From contig JAGLLQ010000478.1 in the NCBI GenBank assembly GCA_023140455.1, positions 1 through 5,451 on the forward strand: a DNA stretch of 5,451 nucleotides, given 5' to 3'. The position numbers and the translations under genes are program-made. The notes beneath the pieces were generated by a model, which made no database searches, was not told where the DNA came from, and saw only the letters and a list, made by a program, of their open reading frames with translations. This DNA is from Desulfobacteraceae bacterium (GTDB lineage: Bacteria; Desulfobacterota; Desulfobacteria; Desulfobacterales; Desulfobacteraceae). Shown piece by piece: positions 1-5,451 of the stretch. Numbering within the stretch: the first letter of the stretch is position 1; each line of letters starts with the position of its first letter.

Positions 1-156
1 GGCATCTATAATTATATCACGCAATGTACCACCACCTAACGCAGTAACTACACCAAGCAAGACAATGCTAAATATATCCATATCCTTTTTGCCAGCAGCG
101 ATGACCCCGGTGATTGCAAAAGCTGCTATCCCAATTAATCCTAAATAATAAATCAT
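1..156 (-). CDS. UPF0126/TRIC-type membrane protein (YadS/YicG family), N-terminal 52 codons only
   Basis: This is the start of a small multi-pass inner-membrane protein; the rest lies beyond the left edge. Reading the minus strand from the ATG at 156-154 gives 52 codons open to base 1. The protein begins MIYYLGLIGIAAFAITG and continues through AAGKKDMDIFSIV to TALGGGTLRDIII. A first hydrophobic helix with the AITG signature, a short basic AAGKK turn, a second helix and the glycine-rich GGGTLRD motif are typical of the UPF0126 (glycine transporter/TRIC cation channel) family. Family members are usually about 200 residues with two such repeats, so roughly a quarter is visible. An in-frame TGA two codons upstream of the ATG supports this start; the ribosome binding site is weak. 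The family is linked to cation or small-solute transport, but the substrate here cannot be told. It is divergent from the downstream desulfurase gene. Confidence 0.85.
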   Translation of the reverse strand, partial: MIYYLGLIGIAAFAITGVIAAGKKDMDIFSIVLLGVVTALGGGTLRDIIIDA

Positions 157-182
157 AACTTTTCACTACGCATAGAATATAA

Positions 183-211
183 ATTATAACATCAAATAAT
201 TAACAATAAAG
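183..211 (-). promoter_or_regulatory. Candidate promoter for the UPF0126 gene
   Basis: Read on the minus strand, a perfect TATAAT (bases 188-183) lies 26 bases upstream of the ATG at 156, which would give a leader of about 20 nt. The best-spaced -35 (211-206, CTTTAT, 17-bp spacer) matches the consensus poorly, so activation or an extended spacing is possible. In such AT-rich DNA a chance TATAAT is common, so confidence is modest. Confidence 0.35.
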
Positions 212-307
212 TTTACTATTTTTTGTATATCATAAAAAAATAACTTTACACCTTTTTTTTGTCAGGTCCAGAGAAATAATTTTTTAGAATAAAATGAATA
301 TATATTA

Positions 308-367
308 TTGAGTTAATTCTGTTGACATGGTTTAATTTTTTTTCACTTAATTCTTTTAACTCAACAG
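308..367. repeat. Inverted repeat TTGAGTTAA/TTAACTCAA with an overlapping alternative pairing
   Basis: TTGAGTTAA at 308-316 is exactly complementary to TTAACTCAA at 356-364 (9-bp arms, 39-nt loop). A second pair, CTGTTGA at 319-325 with TCAACAG at 361-367, uses some of the same right-arm bases, so the two stems cannot form together. A consensus -35 hexamer TTGACA (322-327) lies inside the structure but has no good -10 at the expected distance. This could be an operator dyad, an RNA switch or chance; the complementarity is certain but the function is not. Confidence 0.4.
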
Positions 368-429
368 TGTATATCATTTCCGATAAGCAGGTTCAGCATG
401 CGGATACTGGTATCATTTTTAGTAAAAAC

Positions 430-458
430 TTGACATAAATTTATAATAGATTTATTGT
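430..458 (+). promoter_or_regulatory. Candidate promoter for the desulfurase gene
   Basis: A perfect -35 hexamer TTGACA (430-435) is followed after 17 bp by TATTGT (453-458), which matches the -10 consensus at four of six positions. Transcription would begin near 465 and leave a leader of about 75 nt before the ATG at 540. Two perfect TATAAT hexamers (442-447 and 468-473) are also present but lack a -35 at normal spacing. The spacer and -10 are overlaid by ATTTAT motifs repeated every 11 bp. Confidence 0.45.
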
Positions 459-466
459 GAATTTAT
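439..466. repeat. Three ATTTAT motifs phased at 11 bp
   Basis: ATTTAT occurs at 439-444, 450-455 and 461-466, so successive copies begin exactly 11 bp apart, close to one helical turn. The array lies over the spacer, -10 and start region of the candidate desulfurase promoter. Such phasing could bend the DNA or place repeated contacts on one face for a regulator. High AT content makes chance a real alternative. Confidence 0.4.
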
Positions 467-527
467 ATATAATTCAGAAGGGATTAATTTTGATGCGGAC
501 TTTATATTTTTTTTAGTTTCAAGGAAG

Positions 528-533
528 AAGGAG
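528..533 (+). promoter_or_regulatory. Strong ribosome binding site for the desulfurase gene
   Basis: AAGGAG lies 6 bases upstream of the ATG at 540, a near-ideal Shine-Dalgarno sequence and spacing. It fixes the start of the desulfurase reading frame, which also agrees with the family's conserved YLDNGAT motif beginning at residue 6. Confidence 0.85.
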
Positions 534-539
534 TTAGTT

Positions 540-1700
540 ATGGATGATCTTATTTATCTTGATAACGGAGCAACATCTTTTCCAAAACCGGAAGAGGTTT
601 ATGCTTATATGGATAGTTTCTACAGGAACAATGGAGTTAACCCGGGAAGATCCGGTTATGACCTTTCCATTGAAACCGGCAATGTTATCGAAGATACAAG
701 AAAAATGATGACTAAATATTTTAATGGTAAAGATCATAACAGACTTATTTTTTCATTAAACTCAACAGATGCACTGAATCTTGCCATATCAGGCTTGCTT
801 GAATCAGGTGACCATGTGATCACAACAACTCTGGAGCATAATTCTGTATTGCGGCCGCTTTATCATTTGTCACAGAACAAAGGTGTTGAGGTAGATTATA
901 TACCTTTTGATCAGAATGGTTTTGTCAATCCTGATGATTTTGCTGCAAAGTTTAAAAACAACACTAAGCTTGTTGTGTTAAATCATGCTTCCAATGTTCT
1001 TGGAACAATTCAACCTGCAAAGGAAATCGGGAAGCTTTGTAAAGAAAATGGAATTTTATTTCTTATTGATGCATCACAGACAGCAGGGAAAATTGCTGTT
1101 GATATTGAAGAGTTGAATGTTGATATTGTGGCTTTTACCGGGCATAAATCACTTTTAGGTCCGGTTGGGATTGGTGGATTATATGTCAAAGATAATGTCG
1201 AAATCAAGCACACACGGGCTGGTGGAACAGGAGTAAAATCAGCTGTTAAATTCCACCTTGAAGAATATCCTTACAGACTTGAATATGGCACATTGAATAT
1301 TGTTGGAGTGGCTGGTTTGTATGCAGGGATAAAATGGCTTAACAATAAAGGAATTGAAAAAATTCATAAAGATGAAATGGTATTAACTGAAAAATTCAGA
1401 GATGGATTGAAAAAGATCGATAATATTATCACTTACTGCCAAGATGACCTGACAGATCATATAGGAGTTATAAGCTTTAATATAAAGGGATTTGAGGCTT
1501 CAAATACAGGTACTATCTTAGATGGTGAATATAATATTGCCTGCAGGACAGGTTTGCAATGTGCGCCTTTGGTTCATGAACAGATTGGGACAGATAGAAT
1601 TCATGGGACTGTAAGAATGGGATTTGGTCCATTTAATACAGCAAACCATGTTGAAAAAGCTTTAAAAGCCGTTAAAGAGATTGCTGAAACATATGTATAA
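540..1700 (+). CDS. Cysteine desulfurase family protein (class-V PLP aminotransferase)
   Basis: A soluble fold-type I PLP enzyme, 386 residues, of the NifS/SufS-like group. Family members usually remove sulfur (or selenium) from cysteine to give alanine and an enzyme persulfide. Visible landmarks in order: YLDNGATSFPKP (6-17) and NPGRSGYD (34-41) near the active-site entrance; EHNS (99-102), whose His100 should stack on the PLP ring; DASQTAG (177-183), with Asp177 and Gln180 contacting the cofactor; FTGHKSLLGP (199-208), with Lys203 as the Schiff-base lysine; RAGGTG (226-231); GLQCAPL (338-344), with Cys341 in the position of the persulfide cysteine; and GTVRMGFGPFNT (356-367). Length and motifs fit the RxGLxCAP subgroup of unassigned cysteine desulfurase-like proteins rather than housekeeping IscS (SGSACTS loop). 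Gln340 replaces the His often seen in GLHCAP. No IscU, SufBCD or IscR gene adjoins it, so it may serve a special sulfur or selenium acceptor; the acceptor cannot be deduced. It is the first gene of the plus-strand cluster. Confidence 0.9.
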   Translation: MDDLIYLDNGATSFPKPEEVYAYMDSFYRNNGVNPGRSGYDLSIETGNVIEDTRKMMTKYFNGKDHNRLIFSLNSTDALNLAISGLLESGDHVITTTLEHNSVLRPLYHLSQNKGVEVDYIPFDQNGFVNPDDFAAKFKNNTKLVVLNHASNVLGTIQPAKEIGKLCKENGILFLIDASQTAGKIAVDIEELNVDIVAFTGHKSLLGPVGIGGLYVKDNVEIKHTRAGGTGVKSAVKFHLEEYPYRLEYGTLNIVGVAGLYAGIKWLNNKGIEKIHKDEMVLTEKFRDGLKKIDNIITYCQDDLTDHIGVISFNIKGFEASNTGTILDGEYNIACRTGLQCAPLVHEQIGTDRIHGTVRMGFGPFNTANHVEKALKAVKEIAETYV

Positions 1701-1722
1701 TTAGTTTGGTAAAGGGTTTATT

Positions 1723-1779
1723 CTTGACTTGTATAAATTAATAAAGTAAAAAATTTATTAAGCACAAAATAAGTTCAAG
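1723..1779. repeat. Nested, nearly concentric inverted repeats upstream of the hydrolase gene
   Basis: TTAATAAA (1738-1745) is exactly complementary to TTTATTAA (1754-1761), leaving an 8-nt A-rich loop. Around it, CTTGACTT (1723-1730) pairs with AAGTTCAAG (1771-1779) except for one bulged T. The two dyads share almost the same centre (about 1750). The outer arm ends at the G that starts the ribosome binding site. It could be an operator or an RNA fold affecting translation. It is not a standard intrinsic terminator: it lacks a GC-rich stem and a following T run. Confidence 0.4.
1724..1752 (+). promoter_or_regulatory. Possible weak internal promoter before the hydrolase gene
   Basis: TTGACT (1724-1729) is one base from the -35 consensus and is followed after 17 bp by TAAAAA (1747-1752), which matches the -10 consensus at four of six positions. 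If used, it would let the hydrolase and acyltransferase be expressed separately from the desulfurase. Its -35 overlaps the outer arm of the dyad, so a dyad-binding regulator could block it. The match is weak. Confidence 0.3.
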
Positions 1780-1786
1780 AGGGGAG
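1779..1786 (+). promoter_or_regulatory. Ribosome binding site of the hydrolase gene
   Basis: The purine-rich GAGGGGAG ends two bases before the ATG at 1789, with its GAGG core 6 bases away, which is good spacing. It supports the start at 1789 over the internal Met13. Confidence 0.7.
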
Positions 1787-1788
1787 CA

Positions 1789-2739
1789 ATGTTAGACGTA
1801 CCAAGAACTACTAATACTGTTTTGATGGTAAGGCCTTATGATTTTGGATTTAATGAAGAAACAGGCAAAGATAATGAATTTCAGCAAAAGCTTAAAGCTT
1901 CTGAAATAGAGGTAAATAAAAAAGCAAATGCCGAATTTCAAAATATGGTTGACATCTTACGAACAGAAGGTGTTATTGTTTTAATCCTTGAAAAGCCGGA
2001 TAAACCTTATTCAGAAGCACCCGATGCAATTTTTCCAAACAACTGGTTTTCCACGGAACATGATGGGACAATACTTGTTTATCCCATGGCTGCTCAGAAT
2101 CGGCGTTTTGAAAAAAGACCTGCTGATGTTGAGAAATTATTAAAATCAAGTGGATATAAAATCAGAAATATTATCAATGTAGGGCATATAGATGAGACAG
2201 ACAGCTTTCTTGAAGGAACGGGCAGCATGGTGATTGACCACGCTGCTGAGATTGTTTATGCTGCAAGATCCAAGCGCTGCAGCGATGAACAGTTTGATAA
2301 TTTTATCCGACTCCGTTTTTATGAAGAAGGTATACTTTTTGATACAAAGAGCTCCACTGGTCACCCTGTTTATCATGCAAATGTTATGATGGGAATAGGA
2401 GAGAAATTCGCTGTTGTCTGCCTTGATTGCATTTGTACTCAAAAGGATAAGGAAAGAGTGTATAATTCTTTAAACAGATTTTTTGATGTTATTGAGATAT
2501 CAATGGAGCAGATGGAAAAGCATTTTTGCGGTAATATCCTTCAGGTCAATTCTGCTGATGGAAACCCCAAAATAGTTATGTCCAAGCAGGCATTCAACGG
2601 TTATTCAAAAGAACAGCTGCAAAAGCTTGAGCAATATGGGAAGATTCTGCCTGTTGATCTCACAACTATTGAGACTATAGGGGGCGGGAGTGCCCGTTGC
2701 ATGATGGCAGAAATTTTTTCTGAAAGGATCGAAAAATAG
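1789..2739 (+). CDS. ctlX: CtlX-like citrulline/arginine hydrolase (amidinotransferase superfamily)
   Basis: A soluble 316-residue member of the guanidino-group modifying enzymes (arginine deiminase, dimethylarginine dimethylaminohydrolase, amidinotransferase fold). These use a Cys-His-Glu/Asp site to attack the guanidino or ureido carbon. Visible elements: VLMVRPYDFGFNEET (11-25), a typical CtlX-type opening; PDAIFPNNWFST (78-89), with Asp79 for substrate binding; LEGTGSMVID (141-150), with Glu142 as the LEG glutamate; TGHPVYHANVMM (190-201), with His196 as catalytic base; and GGGSARCMMAEIF (298-310), with Cys304 as nucleophile near the C-terminus. All catalytic positions are present and the length is normal, so it should be active. 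The best guess for the reaction is hydrolysis of citrulline to ornithine, CO2 and ammonia, as assigned to CtlX; arginine or another guanidino compound is possible, and the substrate is inferred from similarity only. No arginine deiminase, carbamate kinase or transporter gene adjoins it. It is followed after 7 bp by the acyltransferase gene. Confidence 0.85.
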   Translation: MLDVPRTTNTVLMVRPYDFGFNEETGKDNEFQQKLKASEIEVNKKANAEFQNMVDILRTEGVIVLILEKPDKPYSEAPDAIFPNNWFSTEHDGTILVYPMAAQNRRFEKRPADVEKLLKSSGYKIRNIINVGHIDETDSFLEGTGSMVIDHAAEIVYAARSKRCSDEQFDNFIRLRFYEEGILFDTKSSTGHPVYHANVMMGIGEKFAVVCLDCICTQKDKERVYNSLNRFFDVIEISMEQMEKHFCGNILQVNSADGNPKIVMSKQAFNGYSKEQLQKLEQYGKILPVDLTTIETIGGGSARCMMAEIFSERIEK

Positions 2740-2746
2740 GTTAAAA

Positions 2747-3652
2747 ATGTTATCTTTCCTCCCATCATTTGTTAAGGGGTGTTGTACTTTTTTATTATAT
2801 ACTGTCAACACTATTCTTTTATGCCTGCCTATTTTTTTTATAGCCGGTGTAAAATTTTTTATTCGGATTCCTATTGTAACTGATTTTTGCACTAAAGCTC
2901 TTATATTTATTGCTACTTTATGGATAAGTATAAATTCTTTTATTATAAACTTGTTTAATAAAATTGATTTTGATGTTCGCGGGCTTGATCAACTTGAAAA
3001 AAAACAATGGTATCTTGTACTTTCCAATCATCAATCCTGGGTTGATATTCTTGTACTCCAGAAAGTATTGAACAGGAAAATTCCAATGTTGAAGTTTTTT
3101 TTAAAAAAAGAGCTTATCTGGGTGCCTTTCCTGGGGCTTGCATGGTGGGCATTGGATTTTCCATTTATGAAACGGTATTCCAAAAAATTTATAGAGAAAA
3201 ATCCACACCTTAAAGGGAAAGATTTTGCAAAGACAAAAAAAGCATGTAAGAGATTTATAAGGACTCCTGTTTCTGTTATGAATTTTGTTGAAGGAACAAG
3301 ATTTACACAGATAAAAAAGGCTAAGGCAAATGGGGAATTTGAGAACCTGCTTCAGCCAAAAGCCGGGGGGGTGGCATTTGTTTTAGGGGCAATGAGTGAA
3401 TCTCTTCATAAAATTATTAATGTTACAATAGTTTACCCTGGCAACACTCCAACCTTTTGGGAGTTTATGTCAGGTAAGACAAATAAAGTTATTGTTGATC
3501 TTGAAATTCTACCAGTAACTGATTCTCTCACAGGTGATTTTTTTACAGATAAGCTTTTTAAGGATAAGTTTTGCAGTTGGCTAAATACTCTATGGGAAGA
3601 AAAAGATCACAAAATTGGAAAAATCATAAAAGATAATAATGGTTTAAAATAG
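2747..3652 (+). CDS. Inner-membrane lysophospholipid acyltransferase, YihG-like (PlsC/LPLAT family)
   Basis: A 301-residue acyltransferase expected to transfer a fatty acyl group to a lysophospholipid or lysophosphatidate at the inner membrane. Residues about 12-38 and 46-70 are hydrophobic and likely anchor the protein. The four family blocks follow: NHQSWVD (94-100), with the catalytic H(x4)D pair His95/Asp100; FPFMKRYS (138-145), with Arg143; FVEGTRFT (180-187), with the EGTR substrate-binding block; and LLQPKAGG (201-208), with Pro204. The long N-terminal hydrophobic part, WWALDFPFMKR and the position of EGTRFT resemble YihG and eukaryotic LCLAT/AGPAT enzymes more than the shorter PlsC. 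The length (about 300) agrees with YihG. The start lies 7 bp after the hydrolase stop, with only a weak AGG in the stop-codon region at 6-nt spacing, so translation is probably coupled to the upstream gene. No metabolic link to that gene is apparent. Exact acyl and acceptor specificity cannot be read from the sequence. Confidence 0.88.
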   Translation: MLSFLPSFVKGCCTFLLYTVNTILLCLPIFFIAGVKFFIRIPIVTDFCTKALIFIATLWISINSFIINLFNKIDFDVRGLDQLEKKQWYLVLSNHQSWVDILVLQKVLNRKIPMLKFFLKKELIWVPFLGLAWWALDFPFMKRYSKKFIEKNPHLKGKDFAKTKKACKRFIRTPVSVMNFVEGTRFTQIKKAKANGEFENLLQPKAGGVAFVLGAMSESLHKIINVTIVYPGNTPTFWEFMSGKTNKVIVDLEILPVTDSLTGDFFTDKLFKDKFCSWLNTLWEEKDHKIGKIIKDNNGLK

Positions 3653-3661
3653 ATCTTTGTA

Positions 3662-5451
3662 TTAAGTAATTATCATCTCATATTGACGTCCTCTCTTGTC
3701 ATCATCGCTTTGATACATGAGTTCCTTGATCTTGGCATTAATCAGTTTGTCTTTTATTTGTTTTTCTGAATACTTGCCTTGAACAATTGTCCCCGGGAAG
3801 ACAACCCCTGTGACATGGATTGTTGTGTCGCCTAAATTGGTTTTATTCCAATCTAAAAGGTGTTGCCTCTCTTGCCTCAGGTCATCAATGTTCTGTTTGA
3901 TTGTTGAAAATGATTCCTCTGCACCCTTAAGTTGTTTTTCCATAGCATCAATTTTATCAAAACAGGATGTGAGTTTTTTATCTATTTTTTTGTCTTCATT
4001 TTTTAGAGTACTAAATGTTGTTTCTAACTTAGCTGATTCTTCTTTTTTCCCATTTTTTTCCATAACTGAATCTAGTTTAGTGCTTATTTTTATTAGGTTT
4101 GTTCGGGATTTTTCTTGAAGATTGGCTAAATGTGTTGCGGCCTTGTGATGTTTTTTGTTTTCATCAATAAGTTTTTCTTTTTTATTTTCTTTTTTATTTT
4201 TTTCTTTTGTAAGCGTGCTTATTTTGCCTTTAATATTTGAAAGTTCTTTGCTCACAAAGGCATCATGGCCAGTTTTAATAATATTGGGTTCAGAAAGTTC
4301 TGTGCCAACCTGTTTTGCAAAAACTCCCATTTTTGCAGTTATCTTACATGAGATTATTTTCCCATCTTTTGTAATACATGCACCACTGGTGTCAATCTTA
4401 GAGTCAACAATTTCTTTTGCTATATAGATATTTCCCATACAGACAATATTTGAGTTGTGAACAAATTTTGCATAAACATTGCCCTTTGCATAAATTTTAG
4501 CTTCGTTAATACCGTTTGTGATATTTAAATCGCCTTCCGCATGGATAATGCCTCCTTCAATTTCACGAGCCATTATGTCATTGCCTTTTACTTTAAATCC
4601 ATCTTTAATACATCCTTTTATTTTAATATTCCCATCGTACTTGATATGGCCGGTTTTATAATTTACATCTCCGGTTGTTGCGTATTCCTTGTTCACAACA
4701 ACAAGACCTGCCCAGGTAAGTTTTGGATAACCATTTACAGAGGCTATTGTTTTAAGCCCATCTTCAGAAAGCTTTACACCCTGCCCATATCTTAATTTTA
4801 TATCTTGTGCTTTTTTTGTGGTAAGCTCTACATTGAAAACTGTTTTTCCGCTGAATGATTCCTTAAGAGGAGTTTTTTCAGCCAGTACAGTCCCTTTTTC
4901 AACTTGGGGGATTATACCCCTGTCTTTAAAGTCAATTCTTCCACTGGAGCTTAATCCTCCTGCTTTTAAATGATCTGTATCAAATAAGTATTCAACTTTC
5001 GCATTCTCCCCTTTAATAGGCTTTGTGCCTTTAGCTGCTATAAATCCTTTTTTTTTAAACCCGCTTGACTTTATAAAGCCTAAAAAAAGATCATCGCTTA
5101 CAATCCCAAAAACGATCCCTTTTTTGATAAGAAGGTCTCTAATATCATCAGGATTGACATTGTTGTCAAAATCTTCTGTTTTGAATATTAATGCAGTCAG
5201 GTTATCATGTTTAATCTCAAGCTTTATGCCGTATTCAATAATTTCTACTTTGCTGATTTTTGCTGATTGTTTCTGATCAGCTGTATCTGCTTTCTTTTTT
5301 ACGAATTTATTATTTGCAGACCTTGTGTCAGTATTATCATAGCTATGTTTAATTTCTTTTATTAATCTTTTTTGAGCTTTGAGAATTAAATTACGATGTT
5401 CTATTGTGATAATCCCTGCCTCAACAAGCATGTCGCCAATAAGTCTTGGGT
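3662..5451 (-). CDS. FapA/DUF342 family protein with GspE/MshEN-like N-terminus, 5' end beyond the window
   Basis: Numbered from the Met at 5431, the protein runs 589 residues to a TAA at 3664-3662. The frame stays open upstream to the edge (PRLIGD precedes that Met) and no ribosome binding site precedes it, so the true start is outside. The first visible part, RLIGDMLVEAGIIT followed by LILKAQKR, resembles the N-terminal module of GspE/MshE ATPases, some of which bind cyclic di-GMP. A charged linker follows (about 25-60). Residues about 62-240 match the FapA N-domain (GRIDFKDRGIIP, KGTVLAEKTP). Residues about 250-380 form short glycine-punctuated strands (GDVNY, GHIKYDGNIKIKG, EGDLNI, AKGNVYA) typical of the DUF342 right-handed beta-helix. 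Residues about 395-530 are Lys/Glu-rich and look like a long coiled coil. A closing strand block, TIHVTGVVFPGTIVQG (537-552), is usual for the family. There is no signal peptide or membrane segment in the visible part. FapA homologues are linked to flagellar placement or surface motility, but the role here is unknown. It converges on the acyltransferase gene. Confidence 0.85.
   Translation of the reverse strand, partial: PRLIGDMLVEAGIITIEHRNLILKAQKRLIKEIKHSYDNTDTRSANNKFVKKKADTADQKQSAKISKVEIIEYGIKLEIKHDNLTALIFKTEDFDNNVNPDDIRDLLIKKGIVFGIVSDDLFLGFIKSSGFKKKGFIAAKGTKPIKGENAKVEYLFDTDHLKAGGLSSSGRIDFKDRGIIPQVEKGTVLAEKTPLKESFSGKTVFNVELTTKKAQDIKLRYGQGVKLSEDGLKTIASVNGYPKLTWAGLVVVNKEYATTGDVNYKTGHIKYDGNIKIKGCIKDGFKVKGNDIMAREIEGGIIHAEGDLNITNGINEAKIYAKGNVYAKFVHNSNIVCMGNIYIAKEIVDSKIDTSGACITKDGKIISCKITAKMGVFAKQVGTELSEPNIIKTGHDAFVSKELSNIKGKISTLTKEKNKKENKKEKLIDENKKHHKAATHLANLQEKSRTNLIKISTKLDSVMEKNGKKEESAKLETTFSTLKNEDKKIDKKLTSCFDKIDAMEKQLKGAEESFSTIKQNIDDLRQERQHLLDWNKTNLGDTTIHVTGVVFPGTIVQGKYSEKQIKDKLINAKIKELMYQSDDDKRGRQYEMIIT

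Larger units (their letters stand above)
157..539. other. Divergent intergenic region, 383 bp, no gene seen
   Basis: This stretch separates the minus-strand UPF0126 gene from the plus-strand desulfurase gene and should carry both promoters. I found no ORF of credible length on either strand. It is strongly AT-rich, with homopolymer runs such as the T run at 253-260. A less AT-rich island sits at about 379-414 and ends in a small palindrome (GATAC-TG-GTATC, 403-414). The notable structures are listed separately: the 9-bp inverted repeat, the phased ATTTAT motifs and the candidate promoters. Nothing here resembles a tRNA, a riboswitch I recognise or an intrinsic terminator. Confidence 0.7.

Noticed and set aside
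253..260. T run at 253-260 as an intrinsic terminator
   Set aside because: No GC-rich stem precedes it on the plus strand and no plus-strand gene lies upstream in the window.
403..414. Palindrome GATAC-TG-GTATC as an operator
   Set aside because: Five-bp arms are too short to call on their own, and no second copy was seen in the window.
507..514. T run shortly before the desulfurase gene as an attenuator
   Set aside because: I could not find a stable stem directly upstream; the nearby complementarity is AT-only and weak.
2419..2436. Cys cluster CLDCIC (residues 211-216) in the hydrolase as a metal site
   Set aside because: It sits in a predicted core strand of the fold, no matching His/Cys ligands are seen nearby, and the family is not metal-dependent. 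Chance is more likely.
2146..2442. Open frame of 98 codons on the minus strand inside the hydrolase gene
   Set aside because: It lies fully within a well-supported gene with intact catalytic motifs, and its translation shows no recognisable domain.
2605..2892. Open frame of 95 codons on the minus strand across the hydrolase/acyltransferase junction
   Set aside because: It is antisense to the conserved catalytic Cys region of the hydrolase and the membrane part of the acyltransferase, and has no family resemblance.
3810..4118. Plus-strand open frame rich in Ser, Phe and Leu opposite the FapA gene, looking like a membrane protein
   Set aside because: The hydrophobic look is the reverse of Lys/Glu codons in the coiled coil. 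The same holds for the open frame at 4155-4427.

Overview
This AT-rich window comes from a bacterial chromosome and holds five protein-coding genes. Two of them run off the window edges. The gene content suggests a Gram-negative bacterium: a YihG-type inner-membrane lysophospholipid acyltransferase, a FapA/DUF342 polymer-like protein, a class-V aminotransferase of the cysteine desulfurase family, and a CtlX-type amidinohydrolase. A Desulfobacterota-like anaerobe is my best guess, but that is an impression from gene content and base composition, not something the sequence proves.

Layout. (1) Positions 1-156, minus strand: the first 52 codons of a UPF0126/TRIC-type membrane protein, cut by the left edge. 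(2) Positions 157-539: a 383-bp divergent intergenic region, very AT-rich. It has candidate promoters facing both ways, a 9-bp inverted repeat, a competing 7-bp inverted repeat, and three ATTTAT motifs spaced exactly 11 bp apart. (3) Positions 540-1700, plus: a PLP-dependent cysteine desulfurase family protein. (4) Positions 1701-1788: an 88-bp gap with nested dyad symmetry and a possible weak promoter. (5) Positions 1789-2739, plus: a CtlX-like citrulline/arginine hydrolase with all the expected catalytic residues. (6) Positions 2747-3652, plus: a YihG-like acyltransferase only 7 bp behind the hydrolase. (7) Positions 3662-5451, minus: a FapA/DUF342 protein converging on the acyltransferase with 9 bp between the ends. 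Its reading frame stays open to the right edge and carries a GspE/MshEN-like N-terminal motif, so its true start lies outside the window.

How they work together. The three plus-strand genes could form one transcription unit (desulfurase, hydrolase, acyltransferase), with the last two very likely co-transcribed. Their reactions (sulfur transfer from cysteine, guanidino/ureido hydrolysis, phospholipid acylation) do not belong to one known pathway. I see no mobile element, CRISPR array, tRNA, rRNA or obvious intrinsic terminator. I found no convincing new biological system. The most unusual signals are the structured non-coding regions upstream of the desulfurase and hydrolase genes and the domain make-up of the FapA protein.
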